Notes under the pieces: model-generated
What the model was told of the DNA's origin: nothing
The model's input: only the letters and a program-made list of their open reading frames with translations
Databases searched by the model: none
Position numbers and translations under genes: made by a program
DNA from: Actinoplanes sp. NBC_00393
GTDB taxonomy: Bacteria > Actinomycetota > Actinomycetes > Mycobacteriales > Micromonosporaceae
NCBI RefSeq assembly: GCF_036053395.1
Contig: NZ_CP107942.1
Location: 7,768,501-7,832,500 of the forward strand
Length of the DNA stretch: 64,000 nt
Reading direction: 5' to 3'
Shown: positions 1 to 7,347 of the stretch, piece by piece
Layout: each line of letters opens with the position of its first letter
Position numbering within the stretch: position 1 is the stretch's first letter

Positions 1-345
1 GGCATTGTTCGCCTCGGGCGTGCTGCCGCCTCCCGCGCTGGCCGCGGCGAGCGTCAGGTCGCGGACCTTGGCAACCAGCGAGGACGCGCTCTGCAGGGTG
101 TCCTGGACCGTGCCGAGCCGGCCCAGGGCATCGTCCGCATTCGCCGAATATTTTTTGTTCGCGCGCACTTCTCCACGTAACTGGAGTGCGGTTACGGTAC
201 CGGTCGGAGAATCCGACGGGCGATGCAGTTGCTTGCCACTCGAAATCTGATCCTGCGCGGTCTGTGTCCGGCTCAGATTTCGCTGCAGACTCGCCATTGT
301 CCGGGTACGGACACTGCTTTCCGTAACACGTGGACTGCTGCTCAT
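1..345 (-). CDS. flgL: Flagellar hook-associated protein FlgL (N-terminal part, cut by window edge)
   Basis: The first 115 residues are visible, from an ATG at 345 reading off the left edge. GGAG sits a few bases upstream of the start. The visible part has the flagellin/FlgL N-terminal coiled-coil pattern: a helix with SLQRNLSRTQTAQDQISSGK, then a conserved stretch where flagellins have a proline/alanine-rich 'R-x-S-D-x-P' element (HRPSDSPTG), then ADDALGRLGTVQDTLQSASS. FlgL (HAP3) is the junction protein between hook-filament junction FlgK and the filament. It starts 11 bp after the flgK stop and would be the third gene of a flgN-flgK-flgL operon. The order and motifs make the call firm, although the C-terminus lies outside the window. 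Confidence 0.9.
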   Translation of the reverse strand, partial: MSSSPRVTESSVRTRTMASLQRNLSRTQTAQDQISSGKQLHRPSDSPTGTVTALQLRGEVRANKKYSANADDALGRLGTVQDTLQSASSLVAKVRDLTLAAASAGGGSTPEANNA

Positions 346-356
346 GGGCGGAACTC

Positions 357-1838
357 CTACCTACCGACCAGGCCGGTCCGGTTGATCAATTGGTCGAGCA
401 TCGAATCAATCGTGGTGAGAACACGGGAGGCCGCTTCGTAACCGCGCTGATAGGTGAGCAGGTTGGTCATCTCCTCGTCGAGGTTCACCCCCGACTCCGA
501 GTCCCGGGCGGCATCCACCTGGTCCGTGACGGCGTTCTGGATGTCGCGCCGGCGCATCGAGGACTGCGCGGACACGCCGAGATCACCGATCAGCTGCTGG
601 TACTCGGCGTCCGCTCCGGTCCGCGAGGTGGACAGGTCGGAGATGCTGTCGGCGACCGTGCCGTCCAGGATCTTGGTCGGTGTGTTGACGCCCAGCGGGT
701 CACCCGACGAGACGGCGAGCGTGGTCGCGTTGACGGCGGAGTTGACCGTGATGTTGGCGGCGGAGAGCGGCAGCCCGTTCCCGGAGACGAAGAACGCCAC
801 ACCGGGCGTGCCGTCGGCGCCGTACGCAGGATCATGCACGTCGCCGTTGACATCCGTACCGCCCTGCGTCCGGGCGTTGATGTCGGTCGCCAGCTTGGTA
901 GCAACGGTGTTCAACCGCTTCACCATCGCGTCCAGTGTGCCGTCGGCAGCGAGCAGTTCCATGTTCGCGCCGATGGTCCCGCCGGCGGCGACCGGAGCCT
1001 CGGTGTCCGTCCACCGCAGGTTGACGTCGAGGTCTGCCCCGTCCGGGTCCAGATCCTCCAGCCGGAGCGCGCTGCCGGGCGCGATCTCGATCTGCCGGGT
1101 GTTGAACTCGCTGACCAGCGGCGCGCTGCCGACGTAGACGCTGATCGCCCCGTTCGGCAGTTCCGTCGCGGTTGCGCCGGTCAGTTCGGCCAGCTTGAGC
1201 ATCTGCATGCCCCGCTGGTCCTGCAGCTCGTTCGCCTGCAGGCCGGCCGCGGTCGCCACCACGATCTCCTTGTTCAGCTTGGCGATCGCGTCGGCGGCCT
1301 TGTTCACGTCCTTGACGTACGTGTCCAACCCCAGCCGGGTGGACTGGTACTGGTTGTTCAGCGAGGCCGACGCGTCGTTCAGCGTCGCGGCGACCGTCGT
1401 GGCCTGCTCGAGCAGAGCCGCCTTGGGCGCAGCCTTGTCCGGGTTGGCGGCCACGGAGTTCCAGCCGTCCCACATGTCCTGCAGCCGGCCCTGCAACGCG
1501 GTGTCACTGGGTTCGCCGAAGACGTCCTCGATCAGGTTGTACGCCGCGGCCCGCTCGTTGTGGTAGGCCGAGTTGGCGTGCTCGGTGAAGCTGCGCTGGT
1601 CGAGCGCGGTGTTACGGAGGCGCTCCACCGAGGAGACCGTGACGCCGCTGCCGACCGCGCTCGTGGTCGAGTAGATGCCGGGCACCAGGTTGGCGTTCTG
1701 GGATTGCATGACGACCCGTTGCCGGGTGTATCCCTCGGTGCTGGCGTTGGCGATGTTCTGACCTGTGACGTCCAAGCCCCGGCGCTGCGCGTAGAGCGAG
1801 GTGAGCGCCGTGTTGAGTCCACCGAATGTGCTGCCCAT
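357..1838 (-). CDS. flgK: Flagellar hook-associated protein FlgK
   Basis: This 493-residue protein is HAP1, the first hook-filament junction protein, exported through the flagellar apparatus. The N-terminus has the rod/hook-family signature (LNTALTSLYAQRRGLDVTGQNIANASTEGYTRQ). The C-terminus has the matching FlgK end (NLDEEMTNLLTYQRGYEAASRVLTTIDSMLDQLINR). The variable middle is rich in Ala, Thr and Asp. Its length is normal for the family. The ATG overlaps the stop of the upstream FlgN-like chaperone gene by one base (TGATG), which implies translational coupling. Transcription is probably from the promoter-like element at 2386-2411. Confidence 0.96.
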   Translation of the reverse strand: MGSTFGGLNTALTSLYAQRRGLDVTGQNIANASTEGYTRQRVVMQSQNANLVPGIYSTTSAVGSGVTVSSVERLRNTALDQRSFTEHANSAYHNERAAAYNLIEDVFGEPSDTALQGRLQDMWDGWNSVAANPDKAAPKAALLEQATTVAATLNDASASLNNQYQSTRLGLDTYVKDVNKAADAIAKLNKEIVVATAAGLQANELQDQRGMQMLKLAELTGATATELPNGAISVYVGSAPLVSEFNTRQIEIAPGSALRLEDLDPDGADLDVNLRWTDTEAPVAAGGTIGANMELLAADGTLDAMVKRLNTVATKLATDINARTQGGTDVNGDVHDPAYGADGTPGVAFFVSGNGLPLSAANITVNSAVNATTLAVSSGDPLGVNTPTKILDGTVADSISDLSTSRTGADAEYQQLIGDLGVSAQSSMRRRDIQNAVTDQVDAARDSESGVNLDEEMTNLLTYQRGYEAASRVLTTIDSMLDQLINRTGLVGR

Positions 1839-2323
1839 CAGATCGCCTCATCAACGAGAGTGGGGCGCCGGACGGCGCCGCTGACGGTCTGGCCCTGCGG
1901 TCCGTACGTTTCCACAGTCTCGGCGAACGCGAGCATGGTTTCGCGAGCCGCGCGCTGACCCGCGGTGAGCAGGTCGCGGTTGACGTCGGCCAGGGCCCGG
2001 ATCTCCGACGTCAGCATCAGGAACGCCTTACGGTGCTGGTGCAGCAGATCCGACCAGGGATCGGGTGCCGCATCGGCGAGCTCACCCAGCGAGGCGTCCG
2101 ACGCCAGGCCGAGTTCGGCGGCGACCTCCTGGGCGTACGCGGCCCGGATGACCTCGGTCTGCCGGATCTGGTCCAGCACCACCTCGACCTCACGGGTGGC
2201 GTGGCTGAGCCAGCGTGACCGGTTGGACGCGAGGAGCAGCTGCTCCTCCTCAAGCTTGAACAACAGCATCTCGAGCAGCTCACGTGAACGCCACAGGACG
2301 CTGGCCAGGTCGGTCAGGCTCAC
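1838..2323 (-). CDS. flgN: FlgN-like flagellar export chaperone
   Basis: This is a 161-residue, largely helical acidic protein (SLTDLASVLWRSRELLEML onward) directly upstream of and overlapping flgK. That is the position and size of FlgN, the cytoplasmic chaperone that keeps FlgK and FlgL export-competent. The reading frame stays open further upstream, with an ATG that would give 179 residues. I chose the GTG at 2323 because GGAGG precedes it by five bases and the conserved-looking helix begins there. The leader implied by the promoter-like element at 2386-2411 also fits this start. The assignment rests on location, size and helical character, since FlgN sequences diverge strongly. Confidence 0.8.
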   Translation of the reverse strand: MSLTDLASVLWRSRELLEMLLFKLEEEQLLLASNRSRWLSHATREVEVVLDQIRQTEVIRAAYAQEVAAELGLASDASLGELADAAPDPWSDLLHQHRKAFLMLTSEIRALADVNRDLLTAGQRAARETMLAFAETVETYGPQGQTVSGAVRRPTLVDEAI

Positions 2324-2385
2324 CCGGTCCTCCGTCGTATCGCTGGTCGGGCTCGCCCCCTCGGCAGGCCCGCTCATTCGGACAG

Positions 2386-2411
2386 GTCGGCACATCCGCC
2401 GTACCGCTGAG
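2386..2411 (-). promoter_or_regulatory. Sigma-28 (FliA)-type promoter candidate for flgN-flgK-flgL
   Basis: Read on the minus strand this is CTCA, 16 bases, GCCGAC. It differs by one base from the exact CTCA-N16/17-GCCGAA element found before fliC, flgB, fliJ and flbD. It lies about 60 bases before the GTG of the FlgN-like gene, divergent from the fliC promoter. Confidence 0.5.
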
Positions 2412-2474
2412 CGGTTTCCGACTATCGGTACTTACCCGGTTAGCCCGAAAAGCCCGAGAAAATCTCGGAGAATC

Positions 2475-2501
2475 CTCAGGGCCGCTCGGCGACCCGCCGA
2501 A
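2475..2501 (+). promoter_or_regulatory. Sigma-28 (FliA)-type promoter of fliC
   Basis: CTCA at 2475-2478 is followed by 17 bases and GCCGAA at 2496-2501. The -10-like part matches the GCCGA core of bacterial sigma-28 promoters. It would give a leader of about 60 bases before fliC. The same bipartite element recurs upstream of other flagellar operons in this window. Confidence 0.7.
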
Positions 2502-2571
2502 TGGATGTGGCGTAACACCACGGCTCATGGACGGGCCGGTTCAGGACCCCACTCAAGGAGGAACAACCCAA

Positions 2572-3777
2572 ATGGGTCTTCGTATCAACCAGAACATCGC
2601 TGCCCAGAACGCCTACCGGAACCTGTCGGTGACCGACAACCAGATGTCGAAGTCGCTCGAGAAGCTGTCCAGCGGCTTCCGGATCAACCGGGCGGCGGAC
2701 GACGCGGCCGGCCTCTCGATCTCCGAGGGCCTGCGGGCGCAGACCGGCGGCCTCAAGGTCGCGGTCCGCAACGCTCAGGACGCGATCAGCGTCGTGCAGA
2801 CCGCTGAGGGCGCGCTGAACGAGGTCACCAGCATGCTCCAGCGCATGCGTGACCTCGCCGTCCAGGCCAGCAACGCTTCGCTCGACAACGACGCGAAGAA
2901 CGCTGCCCAGATGGAGTTCGACCAGCTGGCCGCCGAGATCGACCGGGTTGGCGACACCACCGCGTTCGGCAAGTCGAAGCTGCTCAACGGCACCTTCGGC
3001 AAGACCGAGGAGGTGACCACGGACTCGACCGCGAAGGTGCAGTCGATCCCGGCCGGCACCTACTCGTTCCAGATCACCGAGCTGGGTGGCAAGGACCTGG
3101 CCGCTACCGGCGACGAGATCACGGTTTCGGTGACCACCACCGCCACGTCGACGAGCGCCAAGGATCTGACCGACGCGTTCAACGCCGAGCTGAAGAAGCA
3201 GCTGCGCGACAACGACTACAACGGTGACGAGATCTCGATGTCCTTTGAGGTCGCCGCCGACGGTAGCGGCGCCAGCTTCAAGGCCTCCGGGTCCAAGGAG
3301 TTCACCGTCGCCAACAACGTCGGTGGCATCCTCCAGGACACCGACAGCGATGTGATCGAGGGCAGCACCAACGGTGACTTCCAGATCGGTGCCAACGCCG
3401 GCGAGAAGCTGAACGTCTCCATCGGTGCGGTCACCAGCGCGGCGCTGGGGGTCAACAACCTCGACCTGAAGCGGGCCGCTTCCGGGACCGACCCGTCGGG
3501 CGCCGCCGAGGCGATCAGCGCGTTGGACAACGCGATCAAGAGCATCTCCGACCAGCGCGCCTCGCTCGGTGCTTTCCAGAACCGTTTCGAGCACACCATC
3601 AACAACCTCAACGTGGCGGTGGAGAACCTCTCCGCCTCGGAGTCCCGCATCCGGGACACCGACATAGCCCAGGAGATGGTGTCGTTCACCCGCAACCAGA
3701 TCCTGACCCAGGCCGGCACCTCGATGCTGTCGCAGGCCAACCAGGCCTCGCAGAACGTGCTGTCGCTGCTGCGCTGA
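2572..3777 (+). CDS. fliC: Flagellin FliC
   Basis: This 401-residue protein is the filament subunit, secreted through the flagellar export channel. The N-terminal D0/D1 region is classical (GLRINQNIAAQNAYRNLSV, then SLEKLSSGFRINRAADDAAG and RMRDLAVQASNASL). The C-terminal D1/D0 region is also classical (SRIRDTDIAQEMVSFTRNQI and SMLSQANQASQNVLSLLR). The middle, roughly residues 150-300, is a moderate-size D2-like insertion rich in Thr, Ser and Asp. The frame is open far upstream, but the start is fixed by AAGGAGG just before the ATG at 2572 and by the flagellin N-terminus. It is a single-gene unit between a sigma-28-like promoter and a strong hairpin. Confidence 0.98.
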   Translation: MGLRINQNIAAQNAYRNLSVTDNQMSKSLEKLSSGFRINRAADDAAGLSISEGLRAQTGGLKVAVRNAQDAISVVQTAEGALNEVTSMLQRMRDLAVQASNASLDNDAKNAAQMEFDQLAAEIDRVGDTTAFGKSKLLNGTFGKTEEVTTDSTAKVQSIPAGTYSFQITELGGKDLAATGDEITVSVTTTATSTSAKDLTDAFNAELKKQLRDNDYNGDEISMSFEVAADGSGASFKASGSKEFTVANNVGGILQDTDSDVIEGSTNGDFQIGANAGEKLNVSIGAVTSAALGVNNLDLKRAASGTDPSGAAEAISALDNAIKSISDQRASLGAFQNRFEHTINNLNVAVENLSASESRIRDTDIAQEMVSFTRNQILTQAGTSMLSQANQASQNVLSLLR

Positions 3778-3816
3778 CCGTGGCCGATTCGCTAACCGAA
3801 TAGCCACCGTCGACAA

Positions 3817-3842
3817 CTGAATCTGGCCCGAGAACGGCCGAA
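3817..3842 (+). promoter_or_regulatory. Weak sigma-28-type promoter candidate upstream of fliD
   Basis: CTGA, 16 bases, then GCCGAA. One base differs from the CTCA-N16-GCCGAA element. The putative start of transcription would fall at the beginning of the hairpin at 3848-3875, so the hairpin would form the 5' end of the fliD message. This is plausible but weaker than the fliC and flgB sites. Confidence 0.3.
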
Positions 3843-3847
3843 CAGAT

Positions 3848-3875
3848 GGGGGTAGCCGGCACGCCGGCTACCCCC
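3848..3875 (+). terminator. Hairpin terminator after fliC
   Basis: A perfect 13-bp inverted repeat (GGGGGTAGCCGGC against GCCGGCTACCCCC) separated by two bases lies 70 bases after the fliC stop. No T-run follows, as is common for actinobacterial terminators. Confidence 0.7.
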
Positions 3876-3924
3876 GACCATTCCCGCCAGTCCACCCGTT
3901 TCCCGCCAGGAAAGCAGGCCTCTC

Positions 3925-5322
3925 ATGACCAGCTCAATTGACGGACTCGTCAGCGGTCTCAGCACGTCGTCCATGATCAGCCAGCTGATGCAGGTGGAAG
4001 CGGCTCCGCAGACCAAGCTCAAGACCAAGGTGAAGACCGCGGAGACCGCGGTCGCCTCCTACCAGTCGGTCAACTCCAAGCTCAAGGCCTTCAAGTCGGC
4101 CGCGGACGAGCTCGGTCAGCTCAGCACCTGGCGGGCGGTCAAGGCCACCTCCAACTCCGACACGGTCACCGCAACGGCGGCCAAGAGCCTGTCGAGCGCC
4201 GCAGGAAGCGTCACTTTCGACGTCAAGCAGCTGGCCAAGTCCCAGGTCACCAGCCTGCACGTGGACACCACCGCGGTACTCAACACGTCGCTGACCATCA
4301 CGCCGCCCGGCAAGTACAAGACCGACGGCACCTGGGAGGCCGGCACGCCGATGGTCGTCAACGTCGAGGCGCCGGCCACCGGGACCGCTGCGGACCTCGT
4401 CGCCGCGGTGAACGCCAAGGGTCTCGACGTCCGGGCGCACCTGGTCAAGACCGCCGACGGCACCGGTGTCATGCAGTTCACCTCGTCGAAGACCGGCGCC
4501 GAGTACGGCTTCACGGTCCAGGGCCTGGAGAACAAGAACCTCGACGGCGACAATCAGCCGGTGACCACGGCTGCCCAGAACGCCGTCCTCAAGCTCGCCG
4601 GCGCCGGTGGCTACGAGGTCACCAGCAGCACCAACACCTTCACCGGGCTCCTGCCGAACGTGACCGTGGTGGTCTCCAAGGAGACGACCGGTGTCACCGT
4701 GGACGCGACTCCGGACGTGAGCGGTATCGCCGCCAAGGTGCAGGCCATGGTCGAGGCGATGAACGCGACGCTGACCGAGGTCAAGACGCAGACCGCGTAC
4801 GACCCCGCGACGAAGGCCAGCTCGCCGCTGACCGGTGACTTCATGGTCCGGGACATGACCCAGTCCATCCTCGGCGCGGTCAGCACCGGTCTGTCCGAGT
4901 ACCCCAACCCGCGGTACGACAAGAACGGGCCGGTCGACTCGGTCGCCAACCCGAAAACACTCCCGTTCGGCTCGCTGAGCCAGCTCGGCATCGAGCTCAG
5001 CCGGGACGGGCAGCTCACCTTCGACTCGGCGGCCTTTACTGCCACCTACAACGCGGACCCCGCCAGGGTGCAGGGCGCGTCCATCGCGCTCGCGGAGAAG
5101 TTCGAGAGCCTGGCCGACAAGCGGCAGACCAACGTCACGGCTGTGATCACGGGCCGGAAGAACGAGATCGACTCGATCAACGACCAGATCAGCAACTGGG
5201 ACATCCGCCTCACCAACCGCCGTGAGGCTCTCCAGCGCCAGTACGCCGCCCTGGAGACCGCCCTCGGCAAGCTCAACAACCAGTCCAGCTGGCTCTCCGG
5301 CCAACTGGCCGGTCTCGGCTGA
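3925..5322 (+). CDS. fliD: Flagellar filament cap protein FliD (HAP2)
   Basis: This 465-residue protein caps the growing filament and folds incoming flagellin. The N-terminus (SSIDGLVSGLSTSSMISQLMQVE) is the FliD signature 'GL.SGLDT..iv..lm..E'. A TKLKTKVKTAETAVASYQSVNSKLKAFKSAADEL helix follows, then a variable centre. The C-terminal coiled region (KNEIDSINDQISNWDIRLTNRREALQRQYAALE) is also typical. Length is usual for the family. A purine-rich ribosome site (AGGAAAG) precedes the ATG. It is followed by fliS 48 bases downstream, the order seen in many bacteria. Confidence 0.96.
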   Translation: MTSSIDGLVSGLSTSSMISQLMQVEAAPQTKLKTKVKTAETAVASYQSVNSKLKAFKSAADELGQLSTWRAVKATSNSDTVTATAAKSLSSAAGSVTFDVKQLAKSQVTSLHVDTTAVLNTSLTITPPGKYKTDGTWEAGTPMVVNVEAPATGTAADLVAAVNAKGLDVRAHLVKTADGTGVMQFTSSKTGAEYGFTVQGLENKNLDGDNQPVTTAAQNAVLKLAGAGGYEVTSSTNTFTGLLPNVTVVVSKETTGVTVDATPDVSGIAAKVQAMVEAMNATLTEVKTQTAYDPATKASSPLTGDFMVRDMTQSILGAVSTGLSEYPNPRYDKNGPVDSVANPKTLPFGSLSQLGIELSRDGQLTFDSAAFTATYNADPARVQGASIALAEKFESLADKRQTNVTAVITGRKNEIDSINDQISNWDIRLTNRREALQRQYAALETALGKLNNQSSWLSGQLAGLG

Positions 5323-5370
5323 TCCTCAGCCTGAATCCCGCCCATTCAGTCAGTACTGACGAGGAGACCG

Positions 5371-5745
5371 ATGACCGCCCCGCACCTCCGCGATCGCTAC
5401 CTGCAGGACTCGATCAACACCGCGTCGCCCGGGAAGCTCCTGGTGATGCTCTACGACCGGATGATTCTCGACCTGATGCAGGGTGAAGAAGCTCTGCGCA
5501 CCGGGGAACGCGAGATCGCGAACGAGAAGATCAACCACGCTCAGGAGATCGTGCTCGAGCTGCGTACCACGCTGGAGATGGACGCCTGGGAGGGTGCGCC
5601 GGGCCTGGCCAACCTCTACGGCTTCATCCTCACCGAGCTGATCGGGGCCAACATCAAGCGCGACGCCGACCGTGTCGCCGGCTGTCGCAAGCTGCTGGAG
5701 CCGCTGCGCGACGCGTGGCGCGAGGCTGCGTCGGCCGGGACATGA
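5371..5745 (+). CDS. fliS: Flagellin export chaperone FliS
   Basis: FliS binds the C-terminus of flagellin in the cytoplasm and prevents premature polymerisation. This 124-residue protein shows the family pattern: RDRYLQDSINTASPGKLLVMLYD at the N-terminus (compare 'Y....v.tasp..li.mLydg'), then a four-helix bundle with INHAQEIVLELRTTLEMD and NLYGFILTELIGANIKRD. Length is normal. GAGGAG lies just upstream of the ATG. The stop overlaps the next start (ATGA), so the two are probably translated together. Confidence 0.96.
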   Translation: MTAPHLRDRYLQDSINTASPGKLLVMLYDRMILDLMQGEEALRTGEREIANEKINHAQEIVLELRTTLEMDAWEGAPGLANLYGFILTELIGANIKRDADRVAGCRKLLEPLRDAWREAASAGT

Positions 5746-6077
5746 GCGCCGCGACGCAGGCGGTGGACTGGCGGGGCGCCTGGGCCGCCGCACTGGACGA
5801 GCTCGAGATGGATGTCGAGGCCGTCGAGGCGATGCTTCTCGACGAGCGCCGCATCGCCGAGACGCCGCCGTCGGACCTGTGGCGCCCGCCGACCGAGCTG
5901 GGTGCCCTGCCGCTGGAGCTGCGGCCCCGGGCGGACGCGATCCTCACCCGGCAGCTGGCCGCCGCGGAGGAGCTGGCCCGCCGGCTCACCGCCAACCGGC
6001 AGCAGTCGGCGATGACGGCCCGGATCGAGACCGGCGAGGCGGTCAAACGCCCCGTCTACCTGGACTGCGCGATGTAA
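5742..6077 (+). CDS. Small flagellar protein in the FliT position, unrecognised
   Basis: This 111-residue protein overlaps fliS by four bases (ATGA). It is acidic and helical in the first half (WAAALDELEMDVEAVEAML). It carries a proline-rich turn (TPPSDLWRPPTELGALP) and a second long helix (ADAILTRQLAAAEELARRL). The place after fliS is normally taken by FliT, the FliD chaperone and flagellar regulator. Function by position only: I see no residues that would prove FliT homology. A strong hairpin follows and ends the fliD-fliS unit. Confidence 0.6.
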   Translation: MSAATQAVDWRGAWAAALDELEMDVEAVEAMLLDERRIAETPPSDLWRPPTELGALPLELRPRADAILTRQLAAAEELARRLTANRQQSAMTARIETGEAVKRPVYLDCAM

Positions 6078-6089
6078 CGAAGAGCCGAG

Positions 6090-6126
6090 AACGTCCCGGA
6101 CCCCACCGCGGGGTCCGGGACGTTTT
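6090..6126 (+). terminator. Terminator of the fliD-fliS unit
   Basis: A perfect 15-bp stem (6090-6104 with 6110-6124) closes a five-base loop and ends in TTTT-like sequence. It starts 13 bases after the preceding stop codon. Confidence 0.85.
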
Positions 6127-6156
6127 CGTGTGCAACCTCGCAGCAACCGGTTGGGA

Positions 6157-6182
6157 CTCAGCGGATCGGCGGTCACGCCGAA
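6157..6182 (+). promoter_or_regulatory. Sigma-28 (FliA)-type promoter of the flgB operon
   Basis: CTCA at 6157-6160, 16 bases, GCCGAA at 6177-6182: an exact copy of the recurrent flagellar element. It lies about 80 bases before the TTG start of flgB and just after the fliS-unit terminator, so it should drive flgB through fliI. Confidence 0.7.
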
Positions 6183-6262
6183 CTGCATGGTACGAGCACG
6201 GATTGCTCAGGTAACGAAGCCAAGGATCGGCGACATGACGGATATCGACTAGGGGAGACACC

Positions 6263-6610
6263 TTGTTCGACGACCGCTCGTCGTCTGCACTGCGCGTAGC
6301 TGTCGCGGGTCTCGCGGCCCGGCAGACCGCCATCGCCAACAACATCGCAAACATCGAAACCCCCGGCTACCGGGCGCGTAAGGTCAAGTTCGAGGAGGCG
6401 CTGAGCAGCGCCGTTGCCCGTGGCGACTCGCCGGCCGGGGTGACCCCGAGCATGCAGACGTCGCTGGAGCCGACCCGGCTCAACGGCAACAACGTCAACC
6501 TCGACCACGAGACGCTGCAGCACATCGACACCACGATGCGCTACCAGCTCACCATCCGTGCGCTGGACGGCAAGTACAACTCGCTGCGCGAAGCCATCAA
6601 GGGGGCCTGA
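6263..6610 (+). CDS. flgB: Flagellar proximal rod protein FlgB
   Basis: This 115-residue rod protein starts with a TTG at 6263, supported by AGGGGAG six bases upstream and by the correct N-terminus. Visible signatures are LAARQTAIANNIANIETPGYRARKVKFEEAL, the rod-family 'NiANa.TpGYka' motif, and a C-terminal helix (TTMRYQLTIRALDGKYNSLREAIK). FlgB sits next to the MS ring in the rod. It is the first gene of a long basal-body operon; flgC follows after two bases. Confidence 0.96.
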   Translation: MFDDRSSSALRVAVAGLAARQTAIANNIANIETPGYRARKVKFEEALSSAVARGDSPAGVTPSMQTSLEPTRLNGNNVNLDHETLQHIDTTMRYQLTIRALDGKYNSLREAIKGA

Positions 6611-6612
6611 GG

Positions 6613-7005
6613 ATGAGCATCTTCAACGCGATCGGCGTAGCCGGCACCGGCGTCACCGTGTACCGCAAGTGGCTGGACGCGGTGGCCGACAACATCGCCA
6701 ACGTCAACACCACCAGCCGTACGTCGGAGAACGCCTTCCAGGCGCGCTACGTCCAGGCCCAGGCGGCGCAGGACGGCAACGGCGCCCAGGTCGGCGGCAT
6801 CCACTACGGCAGCGCCGAGGGCATCCTGGCGTACGAGCCGGACAACCCGCTCGCCGACGCCGAGGGCTATGTCCGCCGGCCGGACATCGACATGGGCAGC
6901 CAGATGGCCCAGATGATGATGGCGCAGCGCTCCTACCAGGCCAACCTTTCCGTCGTCGACCGGGCGCGGGACTCGTACACGGCCGCCATCAACCTCGGGA
7001 AGTGA
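6613..7005 (+). CDS. flgC: Flagellar proximal rod protein FlgC
   Basis: This 130-residue rod protein has the family N-terminus (IGVAGTGVTVYRKWLDAVADNIANVNTTSRTSENAF) and C-terminus (MAQMMMAQRSYQANLSVVDRARDSYTAAINLGK). The usual 'TP.Y' after NiANvnT is replaced by TTSR, a modest variation. It lies two bases after flgB, and fliE follows at once, so the three proximal-rod components are made together. Confidence 0.96.
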   Translation: MSIFNAIGVAGTGVTVYRKWLDAVADNIANVNTTSRTSENAFQARYVQAQAAQDGNGAQVGGIHYGSAEGILAYEPDNPLADAEGYVRRPDIDMGSQMAQMMMAQRSYQANLSVVDRARDSYTAAINLGK

Positions 7006-7010
7006 TCAGA

Positions 7011-7346
7011 GTGACGTCACCGATCGGCCCGATCGGCGGCTTCTCCGGTATCGAAGGCATCGGTGGAACCAATTGGTTCCCCGATGCCGCCGAGTCCGGC
7101 AAGACCGCCGCGGCGCAGGGCCCGAACGCCGACTTCGCCGGGATGCTCGCCCAGGGCATCGAGAACGTCCAGGCGGCCCAGACCAAAGCCAGCGACCTGG
7201 CGGTTCAGGTCGCCGACGGCACTTTGAAGGACCCGGCGCAGTACACCATGGCGGCCACCGAGGCGTCCCTCGGACTGCAGCTGACCATGGCCATCCGGAA
7301 CAAGGCTGTCGAAGCCTTCCAAGAGATCATGAGGATGCAGGCCTGA
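7011..7346 (+). CDS. fliE: Flagellar hook-basal body protein FliE
   Basis: This 111-residue protein links the MS ring to the rod. The C-terminal half is diagnostic (FAGMLAQGIENVQAAQTKASDLAVQVADGTLKDP, then MAATEASLGLQLTMAIRNKAVEAFQEIMRMQA). The GTG at 7011 is preferred because GGGAAG lies eight bases before it. An in-frame GTG at 7002 overlapping the flgC stop would add three residues. A glycine/proline-rich N-terminus precedes the conserved part. fliF follows after one base. Confidence 0.93.
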   Translation: MTSPIGPIGGFSGIEGIGGTNWFPDAAESGKTAAAQGPNADFAGMLAQGIENVQAAQTKASDLAVQVADGTLKDPAQYTMAATEASLGLQLTMAIRNKAVEAFQEIMRMQA

Positions 7347-7347
7347 T

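Noticed and set aside
330..1958. Long open frame on the plus strand opposite flgK (542 codons)
   Set aside because: It is a GC-rich shadow frame, Arg/Gly/Val-rich and without motifs. The minus strand encodes a complete FlgK.
7002..7010. GTG at 7002 as the fliE start
   Set aside because: It would give a GTGA overlap with flgC, but the ribosome-site spacing is far better for the GTG at 7011.
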